The notes: a model not told the origin generated them from the sequence alone. A stretch of DNA of 64,000 bases from Clarkia xantiana subsp. parviflora (GCA_036873135.1 JAPTYO010000001.1:45408774-45472773), one strand, 5' to 3'. Counted from the first letter of the stretch, positions 42,244 to 55,868 are shown. Program-made: numbers and translations.

Positions 42244-42531
42244 TTTGTCTAATTTAGACCTTCAAGCCTGAATTTTGTTTCAAAAAAATATAGACCAATG
42301 GTCCAATTGGATCCTTGGCTAGACAAGAAACAACCTGAATCGAGCCCAGGGTTAGTTCTGACATCGATCAGGGTCGGATGTGGTCCAGAGCTTACACCAT
42401 TCTATGGTTCACACCAATATGGTTTTATAAAAACACACAACATATTGTGACACTTAGCATAATTCTATCTACTTGGTGTAAACATCATTCTTAAACAAAA
42501 ATTACTCCTCTTGAAGAGGGGTTGATTATTA

Positions 42532-43203
42532 GGGATTAAGTACATTTTCATACCACTTTTTTGCATTGAATCCACTTTTGGTACCACTTCTATTTTTTTG
42601 TATACTTTTGGTACCAGTGTTTTCAACTTTGTATCATTTTGGTACCACCGTTAACTTTCCGTCTAAATTGGCCGTTAAGTGGCATGTGTCATGCACGTGA
42701 CCGCCCTAAACTTTTGAATTTGTTTCAATTTAGTCCATCTAATGCATCCCTATCTTTTAATTTGTTCAATTTAGCCCTAAAATTTCTAAATCGAACCCTT
42801 GACCCAAATTGACCTAGCCCTAGGCTAGGTCCGGCTAGGCCAATTGAGACCTAGCCCCAATTGGGTTCAATTGGGGCTAGGTCCCAATTGACCCAGCCGG
42901 ACCTAGTCCTAGGCTAGGGTTTAGGGTTTGGGTCAAGGGTTCGATTTGGAAATTTTAGGGCTAAATTGAACAAATTAAAAGTTAGGGATGTATTAGATGG
43001 ACTAAATTGAAACAAATTCAAAAGTTTAGGGCGGTCACGTGCATGGCACATGCCACTTAACGGCCAATTTGGACGGAAAGTTAACGGTGGTACCAAAATG
43101 ATACAAAGTTGAAAACATTGGTACCAAAAGTATACAAAAAAATAGAAGTGGTACCAAAAGTGGATTCTTTGCTAAGAAGTGGTATGAAAAGGTACTTAAT
43201 CCC
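42532..43203. mobile_element. Full-length palindromic MULE-type MITE
   Basis: 672 bp, a near-perfect palindrome over its whole length: GGGATTAAGTACATTTTCAT at the left, mirrored by ATGAAAAGGTACTTAATCCC at the right, with a short centre near 42865 (CCCCAATTGGG). The flanks TGATTATTA (42523-42531) and TGATTAATA (43204-43212) match at 8 of 9 bases, a 9-bp duplication typical of Mutator-like elements. It ends 45 bp from the oligoribonuclease stop codon, so it likely forms part of that gene's 3' UTR. A decayed relative lies at 11905-12300. Confidence 0.88.
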
Positions 43204-43247
43204 TGATTAATATATAAAGAGAAACCAACCCTTAAATCTACCTCTCT

Positions 43248-44899
43248 TCACTTCCGGGACTTGGGTTTGAATATATTGTCCTTGTAGAACTTGAGTTCGT
43301 TGATGCTTTCTCTAATATCATCCAGTGCTCTGTGTTTGTTTTCTTTGGCAGGGGCTTTCTTGTTTTCTGAACACCCCACACTAATTGTGTTATTTCACTT
43401 TCACTTCAGCCACCACAAAAATAGACAGATAAAGAGAGTGTCTTTACCTTTTGGATACCAACGGATGCACAGAGCCTTCAGACTACTAACATCGACAAGC
43501 ACATGGGGAAACATTGCAGCCAAATCAGGCATGTACTTCTACTAGCACCAAAACCACAAAAGCCTTAGTTTACTGTTGTTTTATTAGATTAATCAAGAGT
43601 CCAAAAGCATAAGAACAGATTGACCATATCCTAGAGGGTGATATATACCTATACATGTTACGGATATAGATTAACCAAATGGAGCTCTACTCAATCAACT
43701 GGTTGGTTACCTTCAAGAACATAAGATCAACATAGACGGAATTTCCCGCTAGGAGCGCTGTTTGTGTCCCTACGTTTTCCTTTACAAACTTGATCACCTG
43801 CAGAATGTACAAATAGAGATTTCATTAAAAGAAAAAATATGCACTATTGAGTCATCAAGTAATAATGTCAATGCACAGCTTATAAATGAATGTAAATGAA
43901 GTGCAATGGCATCAACAGTAGCACTAAAACAAAAAGTTAACACGATGTTGTAAAGTAAACAATAGACACATTCCTACACATTCAATCCAGTGCATTTCTT
44001 AAGGGACAAAGCCATACCAACCTGCTTTTCTGCTTCTTTTTCGCTTATTGTACTATGGAGTACCTTCTCAGTCAACCCTACAACAAGACAGACATGTTAA
44101 TTTAGTTTCATATGCTTCCTTTCTCTTTTTGGATATCTATCTTATGTACTGCAATTAATAAACAACTTCATTGACAGAAATAAACTATTACCACTAGCTG
44201 CATGATGATCGGTACACCATTCTCCCATCCCATCCATGCATTCTTTAGTCTGATGAATGACCAGATCAGGACCCTACAATAAAGGGACAACGCTGAGTCT
44301 ACAGAATACAGAATATGGACGGTTGATTGGCAGAAACCTGAACAGCTTTTGCAAGACCTTTACATTATAAAAAAAAATGACTGCCTAATTCTTTTCTCTT
44401 TCACATGCAACTACCCCTAATACAATTGAGCTTTTATTAGACCATAGAATACTCCTAAATGAGAAAAGATAGGTAGAATACCTTAGAGAATCTCCTATGC
44501 ATTAGCTTGTCATAAAAAACATAACTGAACATCCAAAATTCTACCAATAGAAGTCTAAATCTCCGTACATACTGATGAGTGAGGACAAAAACCACATACA
44601 AGGGACAATGATCAACATGGAGCACATCACTTTGCAATTTTCTCTAGTCTATAGGTAAACTGCAGAATGACTAACAAGTATTCTACTGTAGATATACAGA
44701 TGTGAATGTTTAGTTATCTTTTCTCAACTGCATCTATATTATTAATTTTATAACTTAATGATGATACACCATGGCTTGAAGAATAATTTTTTTTTGTCAA
44801 ACAAGAATATTGAATTTAATCACTGATGTTTGTGCTGCGTTAAGATCATACATTTATCCCATTAAGCCAATTTATACCCGAGCAAACTTATGACAAATA

Positions 44900-44933
<34 letters not shown>

Positions 44934-46406
44934 AATTGCAATTTCAATTGGCCAAAAAAGACACTCAAACTTGTAGTTTGTCATATCTTAGTCATAATAT
45001 TGATAAGGAATAACATTTTTCTATCCGTGGTCCAAACCTATCTAGTGGTTTCTAACCATCAAAAACCTTAATGTATAACCAACTGCAACCTTGATCTAAT
45101 CTGTAACTTATGTTCACATGCAAATCAACATAGAATATCAAGACATGCACAAAACTGAATTAGCAATGATTAACAGAGTCTCACATAGGGATTCTCATGC
45201 AAGCTTCTTCCAGAGATAATATATTATCATAAACTTCATTCGAATTAAACCTAAAGATAAAAGAATTATCAACTGCAAGCCATAACTGTACAAGAAAAAC
45301 TAGTATAATGTTGTCTCATCCAACCTGAGCATACTGAACCAACCCAGGAGAGGAATGGGACATTAAAGGAGAAGAATAATTTACCTCAATGGATTTCGCC
45401 AGACTTCCATCTGTTATTATACAAGCGATTTCCAGTATCCTATCAGTTTCAACTTTTAAACCTGGATATGCAGAAAACCAACTGATCTGATTAGTCATCC
45501 CATTCTTACTAACTAGCTAAAACCCTAAGCTAAGGTGATTGAATTTCAACATGGTACAACAAACCACATAGAGGCCGTTTATGGTAATATTTTGATTTAT
45601 TAAATCAATGACATAGAAGGTTCATTCAAAAAAGACACATTTTTCATCCTATTGAACTTCGGTCTCTGGTGGTGAGTATCTTATTACAACCAGATCAAGG
45701 AACATAATGCCACGATATTATTAATCTCTCAAACTTTAGCAAATTCAAAAGGTTAAAATCCTAATACCAAGCAGCCAGATGGAGGCTGTTCTCCAGTAGT
45801 CAGTACAGCATTTTCTTACCGGTCATTTCCAAGTCAATCCACACAAGAGGATACTTGTACTCATGCAGCACTGTTGTAGCAGGTTCCTCCTCTTTTCCAT
45901 TCTGGCTTGAGCGATTGGCTTTTCTCTTATTTTTCCCTAGAAAATATAGAATCAGCATCAAATACAACGTACAAGGCTAGGTTTTCAGTTCAATAGGAGG
46001 TATCTAAGCACAAAATTTTAAAATCATGAACTGATTGCCCCATGTTTAAAGTCTCTTCATCATTCAAAATCAAAATTTGCACAAGACACCAACATTTTCC
46101 AAAAATGACTTATAAATTTGTAGCCTTTTAAGTAAGTTTACAGCTCCAATCACGCTACGATTATTGGTCGATACTGAGTAGCAGCAATGGCGGGTACTGA
46201 AATCATGGAGCGACCAAACTCAAAGCCCTAACTTGGCTAACTAACAATAATGCAATAAAAATTGCTGGGGGCGATGAGAAGAATGCCAATTGCTGACCTA
46301 AACTGCTTTCGCCGTTCTGAGACGGAGCGGCTGCTGCCACCTCGGTAATACGATCGTCATCGACGTCGACATCCAGCAAGGAGAAGGCGTTGGAAAGATT
46401 GTCCAT
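43248..46406 (-). CDS. Oligoribonuclease (small-fragment 3'-5' exoribonuclease)
   Basis: DEDDh exonuclease that finishes degradation of 2-5-nt RNA oligomers; eukaryotic forms often act in mitochondria. Eight exons on minus: 46406-46298, 45936-45820, 45461-45385, 44273-44192, 44077-44022, 43797-43711, 43538-43448, 43366-43248. All are GT-AG and in phase; 738 nt, 245 residues. Catalytic residues present: D71 and E73 in WIDLEMTG, D171 in [17 protein letters not shown]218 and D223 in [11 protein letters not shown]. The ATG at 46406 is the first in frame; upstream open codons begin with TTG only. The first 60 residues are acidic then basic and show no clear targeting peptide. A MULE-type MITE ends just past the stop codon. 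Confidence 0.94.
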
Positions 46407-46792
46407 GTCGTAGTAGCACTGTGGGCAGCGGCAGCTCAACTGGTCTTTGCAGTGTAGATGACGCTACAGCCTACAAGTCGGACTTCCCCTCTCTTCTCTC
46501 TGCTCTCTCTCCACAGACGGTGAAAGTAAGGAAAGAAGGAAAAGACGAGGCGCGTAGTAGAGTAGAGTAGAGTAGAGCAGTAGAGTCTTCTTGTTCACTT
46601 CCGGCTATTTTGTTTGAGAATAGATGGGCAGGGACCAAGTCCATTCCTTGGGTTCTTGAGTGGTAACTTGGTAGGCGGTAGCAGCAGATCTGAATTCTGA
46701 TATGTATTTGTTTCTCTTTGGAAATTCAGAAATCAAGAAGGTAATTTATATGGTGGAGGTGATTGTTGATTCTTCCATTAATCGGATACTTA

Positions 46793-48268
46793 GGGGGCAT
46801 TTGAATGAACGTATTGTTAGATTTGTAATATGAGATTGCAAGTAATATGAGCTACTTAATGTAAGGTCAGATTATAGTGTTTGATCGTACTATAATGTGA
46901 AGTGTAATGTTAGTTTACTGTTTGGTATGTGTTGTAATGTGACTTTATTGTTATTATATTAATATATGAGAGTATATTATATATAGATATGATAAGATTT
47001 AAAAGAGTATATATTTTGACAATAATTAACTTTGTAAACTTTATATTTTGTGGTTAATACTATGATCATTTACGAACTTCAAAAATAAATATTTAAACTC
47101 AATGCGCATATCTATTAAAATCCTACTAATTAAAATATTTTCTATAGTTTTATAAGATAATTTTTATAAAAAAATGCAACGAAAAATGCTTACACATTTT
47201 ATACAAACATCATATGCATTATTTTTTATTATAATAATAATAAGTTATGAATTAGATAAAAATAAAAATCTATTATTATTATTACCATAATATATAACAA
47301 TAATATAAAGTATTTATTTATTAAATAAATAATAATAGAATAACAACACCTCGTAATGTTGGATTTAATCTCACATTACATCCGTTTCTGGATGTAATCT
47401 TACATTATGTTGAATGAAGTTTGGATGTAATCTCAGATTACAATTCACATTACATTACAATGCACATTAAGTTGTTTGGAAAACCAAACAACGTAATGTG
47501 GGATATAATCTCACATTACGTCTCACATTACATCAACATTACGTTGTTTGGTTTGTCAAATGACGTAATGTGCATTGTAATGTAATGTCCATTGTAATAT
47601 CAGATTACGTCTAAACTTCATTCAACGTAATGTGAGATTACATCAAAAAACGAATGTAATATGAGATTACGTCCAATATTACAGAGTGTTATTATTTTAT
47701 TAAATAGACAAAATACTTTGTATTATCATTATAGCTTATTATGCTGATAATTTGTTATTATTAGTAGTTTTTTTATTTTTTTTTATCTACTTCATAACTC
47801 ATTATTATAATAAATAATAATGTGCATGATATTCGTATAAAATGAGTAAAGTCTTTTCAATGCATTTTTTATGAAAAATATCTTATAAAACTACATATAT
47901 TGTTTTAACTATAAGAATTTTAATAGTTGTGCATATTGAGTTTACTTTTTTTTTTAGAATTCATAAATGACTATAGTTACAAAAAAATAAAAAATTAAGA
48001 AGTTAGTTGTTGTCAAAATATATTTTCTTTTTTAAATCTTATCATATTAAGATATAATATACTCTATATAATTAATATAATAATAATAAAGTTACATTAC
48101 AATGCACTTTACAACACATATCAAACACTGTAATCTAACATTACACTCCACATTACAGCACAACCAAACACTGTAATCTAACATTTCAAGTAATCTCACA
48201 TTACAGCTCACATTACTTGTAATCTCACATTTCAAATAATCTCACATTACGTCCATCCAAACGCCCCC
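46793..48268. mobile_element. Palindromic PIF/Harbinger-type element
   Basis: 1,476 bp bounded by GGGGGCATTTGAATGAACG and CGTCCATCCAAACGCCCCC, flanked by TTA on both sides (46790-46792, 48269-48271), the 3-bp target of PIF/Harbinger elements. The two halves are inverted copies meeting near 47530. Each is built from many GTAATGTGAGATTA-like units. No transposase is encoded. It lies about 390 bp upstream of oligoribonuclease. Confidence 0.85.
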
Positions 48269-48297
48269 TTAGAGTTTAAAATAAAAAAATGTTAAGA

Positions 48298-48775
48298 ATC
48301 TATAAACTATCTGAAATTTCACAAATGTTGAAATTTGGCGTTCGATGTTAGGATGGAGTGTCAATGTTTCATTTTTGTTGAAATTTGGTGTCTCGGTGTA
48401 ATTACTCTAGAGAAGTCAATTCCGACAAAACCGACTGTCAAATTCAGTATCTCATACACGCTCCCTTCTCGTCACCTTACCGAGACCGTTACTTAAGAAG
48501 TTGATCACATCTACGCAAATATATTTCGCTTTGTTGTCACTGAAAATTGCTCCACACCACTTTGTTGGAAACTTTTCTTTTGGACATTCAAGTATTAAGG
48601 TAAATTTGACGACTTTATAAAAAGTAAAGTGATGTGATTATAAGAAGATTAATGAAAATGATTGAAGAGAAAAGAAAATACACGTGAAGACAACAAATTT
48701 TAACAAAAATGTAACATAACACTGTCCATATTAACATTTCAAATTTTATACATCAAATTTTAACATTAGTGAACA
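48298..48775. repeat. Decayed relative of the 49087-49616 MITE
   Basis: Shares GGTGTCTCGGTGTAATTACT, GCTCCACACCACT and other blocks in the same order and orientation as 49087-49616. Its ends and duplication are eroded, so it is the older copy. Confidence 0.7.
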
Positions 48776-49086
48776 CGGCAGATGCCGTACACTTGAGTGG
48801 CAAAGGAAAGCGAGATCGTACCTGTTTTTCCAGGCCTGTTCGGACAGTTGGTTCCCATTTCAAACAGTTTATAAAGATTCATGTTTTATCACATAAGTGC
48901 TCACCCAATTCTAGGGAAGTTTATTTTAGAGATTAGTACTTCAAACACTAGGGAAAAAAAATTCATACTGCAATAGAGTGAGTTGTGAAACTCATCACCA
49001 ATACCAACAGCTGTCTAAAATGATAATAAATACTAAAATATCATACAAATTAATCCTTTACTACATACTCCATAATAATAATACTA

Positions 49087-49616
49087 GGTTAATAACTAAA
49101 AAACTGTCCAAAGTTTATCTATGTTAAAATTAGGTGTCTGAAGTTTCAAATGTTAAACTGTAGTGTCCAAGTTTTCAAATTTGTTAAAATGTGGTGTCTC
49201 GGTGTGATTACTTTAGATAAGTCAATTACAACGAAACCGTTTATCAAATTAGAGCTTCCAGACACACTATCTTCTCGTCATCTTACCAGGAGCGTCACCT
49301 AACAAGTTGGCAACATCCGCGCAAGTAAATCTCGCTCTGTTGTCCTTGGAAAAATGGCTCCACACCACTCTTCTAAAAACTTTTTTTTAATGTTTAATTT
49401 TTTGGGTGAAATTTCAATTTTGTGAAAAATAAAGAATGATGGATTATGAGTGTGTGGGTTGGTTGATGAAAATGATTGAATGAAGATGAATAGACGCGCA
49501 TAGACGTCTAATTTCAACAAAAATGAAACTTGGGACAGTCTATTTTAACATTTCAAACTTCAGACACTTAATTTTAACATTGTGTAAACCTTAAACAGTT
49601 TTTTAGTTATTAAACC
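49087..49616. mobile_element. MULE-type MITE with perfect 9-bp duplication
   Basis: 530 bp. The ends GGTTAATAACTAAAAAACTG and CAGTTTTTTAGTTATTAAACC are inverted, and the similarity extends about 65 bp inwards. ATAATACTA occurs exactly at 49078-49086 and 49617-49625. No coding capacity. It lies downstream of CRY-DASH. Confidence 0.88.
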
Positions 49617-49792
49617 ATAATACTAATACTAAACATGGGTACAAATGGGTATTTTGCTCAGTACAGGCTGCACAGCCCCATGCTCATGAGAAGAGGCAAA
49701 CCCATACAATTTTTGGTTGGAACTTTAAGTTTCCATTTACACAGGCAAATGTATAATATTGCTTCCTTTCCTATAGAAGACGGGAATCAATC

Positions 49793-52700
49793 TCACCGGC
49801 GTCTCCATGTTTGTCTCGTCGTGGTTGCAGCTTTACTTGTATTGCTGCGGTTGCTCGGTACATTGCCAAACTTGAGAGGCACAATCTGGGGGATGTATGA
49901 TCCTCCAGGGAAGTTTCTTTTCTCTTTAGGAAGCTGTCGTAACTGCGGCAACCAAAATGCCACATACTTTCCTTCCGGATCATACGTCTGAGACTGCAGC
50001 CAACATAACCCGATATACTCAATATTGCAACTTCAACTGCATAAATCTCTTTGAAACTGCTAATGCGATTCCACAGTGTACGTACATTACAGTTTAACTG
50101 TTATTCAGAACATAGTTATAAGCCCAATCTATATTTTGTAAGTTTAGGTTCATATTCAGTATATGCCTAATCTAAATTCCGCACATTAACAAAACCCGAC
50201 TGCATACCTGCTTTGGAATGCTGAAGTAACGATCTTCTCGAGGGTCATTTCCAACACCTGCATTTACAACAACACATCCTTATTGAAGAACATAGATTTA
50301 GTAGATACTGATAATACCCACACATAAAAAACTGAAATTTACCTGCCCCATATGTCCAATTTCCATAGTTGGAGCAAGGATCATAATCCAGTAAACATGT
50401 CTCGAACCATTCGGCTCCCATACGCCAATCCACACCCATATCACGAACCAAAAACGAGCACACAATCTATTCCGAATTCATTTTTATATATTAAAAGACT
50501 CTAAAGTAATAAGCAAATAATAGCTTGAAATGTGTACATAGTAAGGTAAAAAGATGTGTCTATCTGTCTTACTTGACGTCCTCGATTCGACATGAATCCA
50601 GTAGTAGCCAATTCCCGCATATTAGCATCAATAAGTGGATATCTACAATGCCAAGTAATGTCCGAATTTATCATATAGAATTACAATCAAATAAATAAAT
50701 GTTTGACTAAAATGCAGTCGACTGCAATACACTGATCTAACGACTGAAAATTCAACTGAGCTTGCAGTCGGCTGCAATTTAGCCGAACCCAATAAATGAA
50801 TACTCTTCTTATATAGTTATATATAATGAAAGCAATGACAGCATACCCTGTATTTCCTTCTTTCCAGCTTTCAAATAGTCTCTGATCTTGGCTCCATTTC
50901 TGCTGCAATTTTCTAGGACCACCTGCCAAAAGAAAGAGACCTATATAGTGAGTTTGAGTTTTTCAGCAACTGAAGGAGCAAAATGGTATGATATAGTTAC
51001 TAGTTTACCTGGGTGAAAAAGTGAATTCCCGTACTTGATAGAAATAAACCTAAAGTAATCCCTCCATATCAATTCAAACAACACCCTGAAATCAAACCAC
51101 AAAAACACATCTTCATGCATGTACACATACACATATGTTTCAATATAATATAAAAGATTAGAATTAAAGAGACCAATATGTGGAGTCATTTGCTAGCCTT
51201 TCTTTTTCATATCTCTTCACCTGCAAATAAGAAAGATATAACTAAATAACTGAAAACTAAACTAGATAACTGAAATATTTATCCATAACACCATCACCTT
51301 CTGAGCGAACAAACTTCAATTACATAGACAAAGACTGACCTCTTCGTATATAAAGCGCGGAGAAAGACATCCCGTAGCAAGCCAAGGAGAAAACTTGGTC
51401 GAGTAATTAGCCCCTAACATCCCATTCCTGGTACTCTTATAAACCTTCAGTAAATCCTGTAATTAAACATCAAGTTCACAAAAGTGATGAATAAATTCAG
51501 GGTATGCATAAGTGAGTATCTGCATTTCTGTTATAGATAAATATATCCGATATATGATAATCTCTATTAATATTATTAGGAACAAACTTAGTAATAGGGT
51601 TAGATATACTATTAATGATATAGTTAAGTATTTCATTTCCTATTGTTATCTGTTGTATTCTATATGTGTCCATAACAATTTCTTTACCTTCTTCCAGAAA
51701 TACTCGCTCACTCTGCTCACAGCAGCACTTTCACCGCCCGAAAATGTCATTCCTCTATGAACCTGTTGTATCAAATGATGAAATAGAAATTAAAGGACAC
51801 TTTTCACCAATCAAATCCAATGATCCGTGATTAATGGGTTACATGCCTCATCAAACCGAACACCAAGCTCGTCAATTGTTGGAATGCATCCCCAGTCAGT
51901 AATGGTAGGCGGTGGTGGTCCCAAAGACGCCGGAATCTTCACACAACCTCGGATGGTGCTTTTGGATTCAACAGACTGCAGTAAGTGGGGTATGTTTTAT
52001 ACCAGAAAACACTTTCTTATGAAAAAAAGACTCGATGACTCGCACATACCTTACGGAATTGAGTAAATACATCCGGTAGGTTACTGGCACTGAAGGGGAG
52101 GTCATTTAAATGGTACATAGTGCTTCCCCATATGAGCTGCAGTCTCGAGTTTTTCGAGCTGCTGGTCTTATGATTTGAGGAAGATGATGATGATATTGAT
52201 TGCAGAGCTTTGGACACTAGCCTTTCAATGTTCAGCTCTTCACTGCATGTTTCCTTTTGGGCATAGACCTGCGATTACTACTAATTAAAACTTCATCGGA
52301 TCATCTCCTGATACTAAAATTGACAGTAACAGCAGAAATGATGACTATACATATCATCATCAAGTGCTAAATGAACCACAATGAGACTTAACTGAATGTG
52401 CTACTAAGGTTGTTGCAAGAGAAGGAAGGATGTCTTCTGGCTTTCCGTGTTTGACAAGCAAGTTCAAACCCCGCTTCCTTAAGTTCTTTCTCAAATCTTC
52501 CACACTTTCCATGATGAATTGAGCTCTTAAGGCTATACAACCATACAAAACAATCAATTGCATATGTATAATTTCAGACAGGCACATTAAGGTTAAAGCA
52601 TTTCCAAATCCTTTGAGAGTTGGGAAGGGTATCCAATGAGATTCGAACTTGTTTCATAATGGAATCATAATTCATGACTCACTTTATTAATTAGTCCAAC

Positions 52701-53973
52701 CAACATTGAGTATAAGTAAGTTATTTACATTTCAGATTGTTAATAAATGGTTACTTAATTTTTTTTTTTCAATTTACAGTTAAACGATGTTGTGGCAGAG
52801 TCATCCAAGTAACAACACTGACACGCATAAAAATTATCTGTTGGTCATGCTTATCATTGTGTTGTTCATCAAATTCATCATTTTCTAAGGAAAAACCCGT
52901 CTCCCAAGTACAATGAATTTGATGAAAAACACAATGAACAATAAAAAGAATAGAACATATAATCACTTTTCCATCTACTACAACCTACTACAAATAGTAA
53001 CATGGTGATACTCATGAAGTGTAAAAATTTAAACACAAATCCATCTATCACTATAAGGTTTCAAAACAGTCGGTCAAATGGTTAGTCTACAGTTTCACAT
53101 GGTATCAAGACGAGTTAAACCCCTTATTACAAATTACACTTAATGAGCGTTCAGAATGTTTCAGACCACACTATAAAATTTTAGTTAAGTAGTTAGTCTA
53201 AATTTTCACGAGATTGGTAAGCCCCTTATTAAAAAGTTTCACCTTCCTTTAGAATGTTCGAGCCATACCAGAGAGCGGAATGTTGAAGTAAAACTAGACC
53301 ATGCATATCTTAAAGTTTTAACACAGTTGATTAACGGTTTAATCTAAACTTTCACGGAAACTACATAAACTAAAAAAATTACATTAACTAAATCAAACAG
53401 AACAGAACAATGGATCAATTGTTTAGTCTAAAATTTCACGAAACTACATAAACTAAAAAAATTACATTAACTTAACCAAATAGACCAGTTGATCAACTGT
53501 TTAGTCTAAACTTTAACGGAAACTACTTATAAACTAAAAACAAAATAACTACATTAACTAACCAAACAGAAATACGTACCACCAGTTTTAGGTAAGCCGA
53601 AGTAATGGGTGGTTCCAAACAACCTAGGATCAATGCAGTAGACCGGCAGCAGGTATGAAGAACATCTCCATGCTTCGACCAGGACCTCATTATCGTGAAC
53701 TCTTAGATCATTTCTAAACCAAACAATGGCTGTACCTTCACCACTCCTCTTCGTGTTGCCGGTGTACCTGTGAAAGGTCTGATCTGTAATCTGCTCCATT
53801 TCTCTCGCGTCCATGTCGGGAACGCGAAATACCTCCGCCGTGGAAGACGCCATTGTTATTTGACTGCGACGAGAAAAAGAAGGAATAGTGATTGTTATTC
53901 TGATTCTTCGTGACGGAGGAACGAGATGTTTCAGGTGTAATAACGAGTTTGAGGAACAAGACAATAATGCCAT
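49793..53973 (-). CDS. CRY3: Cryptochrome DASH (CRY3-type, organellar)
   Basis: Flavoprotein of the photolyase/cryptochrome family; plant CRY-DASH is imported into chloroplasts and mitochondria and repairs cyclobutane dimers in single-stranded DNA. Thirteen exons on minus: 53973-53580, 52532-52393, 52268-52050, 51975-51847, 51762-51688, 51456-51340, 51220-51174, 51085-51009, 50922-50847, 50642-50573, 50466-50343, 50257-50208, 49993-49793. All are in phase; 1,719 nt, 572 residues. The N-terminal 45 residues are Ser/Arg-rich, like a transit peptide. The photolyase domain begins [15 protein letters not shown]; the FAD-domain blocks [38 protein letters not shown] and [11 protein letters not shown] are intact. 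The intron after exon 4 uses a GC donor. The tail differs from Arabidopsis, as is usual. Confidence 0.95.
53326..53575. repeat. Degenerate tandem repeat in CRY-DASH intron 1
   Basis: Three units of about 75-85 bp, each with TTTAGTCTAAA, a TTTCACGAAACTAC-like phrase and ATTACATTAACTA, starting near 53338, 53423 and 53498. The last copy ends at the exon 1 splice donor. Confidence 0.65.
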
Positions 53974-55861
53974 GTCGTGGCGGAAATAGCGTCGCGGAGT
54001 CAAATCCAGTGACGTTGAGGAGGAGGATGAAGAAGACCGCTAGAAGGTGACACGTGGGTTTGGAGTTTATGGTGACGTGGATGTTTCTGACCCATTCAAC
54101 AATTTTGGGTAGCTTGCTAGCTTCACTTGTGTCGCCGTTGAAGGATTTGAATGAACTTTATTTCTTTCCATCGTCATTATTGTTTGTTGAATTAATTAAT
54201 TATTAAAATGCTGGTAGAAGTTGCCATTCTAACAAATTTGTTAGGTACATTTTTTAACAATTTAGTCATTTTTTACGAACAAATTGCTAATTTTATGAAA
54301 TGCTTTTAAATCTAAATTAAAATACTCATATGACTTGCAGATGGATAAAAAAAAAAGTCATAAAACTAAAGTTAAGGAATTTTACCACACTTACATAAAT
54401 TTTTATCATAACACGAAAAATATTACAAGAATTGTATTTGCTATTAGGAATAGGGATAATTCTGTCATTTTATATTAACTTATCACTTTTTCTTTAATAA
54501 GGTGCAACCGTTCGGATTAAATAAAATATTAAAAAACTAAGCTAGTAATTTATTACAAAATATAAAGTTAGAAAACTATCCAACAATAATTTCAGTTAAC
54601 AATTTAGTTGAATATCCTAAACTTTCAATAAGCAATTTAATAAAAACTTCTCTTAGTTTTACCGTAATTACATATTTGTCAAAGTATACTCTAGTCTTGC
54701 ATATATGTCAAAGTATATTTAGGGCCGAATAGGCTGGAAGGGACAAGGCCCATTTCAGTTTTGACCGGAACTTATACTTCTTGGTCAATTCTTAAGGAAT
54801 AATAATAACGGAAAAGATAGTCGAATCCGATTTAAGATTCCGTCGTCCTCCAATATGAGGAAACTACAAAATGCCATCCAAGTTTGACTTAATTACAATA
54901 TGCTATTTAAGGGTAAATTCGATGCTTTGGATTCCGAACGTCGGAATCCGTATCACTCCTCTAATAATAATGATGGGAAAATGGGTTAGTTAGGATTATT
55001 TCTTTTAGACTTGTACGAAGTTTAAATATTAGATATTTGGTTAAGGAAGTGTTGAAATACTGCATAATTTTACGCATTTATAAAGAACTAAGATAACGTA
55101 AAACTAAAAGGCGGTAATTATTATTTATTAAAGACGGCGTGAAATTTCATGCAAGTTTTAGCAGCTTTTTAATTTATTTCTTAAGTTGGATGGCAATTAA
55201 AGACATACATTCGCATGATAATTCACAGTTTAAAGCACATATAAGTTTTAGTACCAAAATATAACCATGCAAATTGGAGGATCAAAATGGATATGGGTCT
55301 GATTTAAAGTTTTCCTTATTGGCCCAGTATTTATCAATCTACTCTAAAGAATTATTTTGGCAAAAAAAAAAAAAACTCTTAACGAATTATAATTTGTTTG
55401 ATGGTATGATTGGTTAATTAAAAAAATATCATGTGTTAAAATTTGTGATTTTAAGTGTGTTAGAATTTACGAAGGTGTAATGCTAGTTTTTACAGTATTA
55501 TATAGTATTTTATAATTTTAATTTGTACAGAATATAATTTTGTTTTCTTTAATTTATTATAACATTATTTACGTTTGAATGTAATAATTAAAAAGGTAAA
55601 AAAATTCTTCATTTACTTTTAAATAACAAAACCTTCTTAATAACATATGTTATGTATGATGTAATATATTTTTAACTTAATCAATAATAAAATTTACATA
55701 CTTCTTTAAAAGAACGATTTTATAATTCATTAGTTTAATAATAATATGCTAAATTTTTATATGAATATCATAAATAAAATTATGCGTACTTGATTCAATT
55801 ACTATTTTTATTTATAGTTATAAATTGTTTTAAATAAGAAATAATGCACAATAATAGCCAT
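53974..55861. other. Intergenic region between CRY-DASH and calmodulin
   Basis: Bidirectional promoter space for two divergent genes. 54790-54965 holds a copy of the short repeat with TTCCGAACGTCGGAA also found in the CAF1 region. The rest is AT-rich with no gene seen. Confidence 0.5.
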
Positions 55862-55868
55862 TATATAA
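55862..55868 (+). promoter_or_regulatory. TATA box of the calmodulin gene
   Basis: TATATAA about 95 bp before the calmodulin ATG, a normal spacing for a short leader. Confidence 0.55.

Noticed and set aside
46203..46439. Longer oligoribonuclease start at 46439
   Set aside because: That codon is TTG; the first ATG in frame is at 46406. The same frame also reads into intron 1.
49635..49991. 118-codon plus frame opposite the last CRY-DASH exon
   Set aside because: Antisense shadow of exon 13 with no similarity to a known protein.
53554..54003. Longer CRY-DASH start at 54003
   Set aside because: The codon there is TTG; ATG at 53973 begins a plausible transit peptide.
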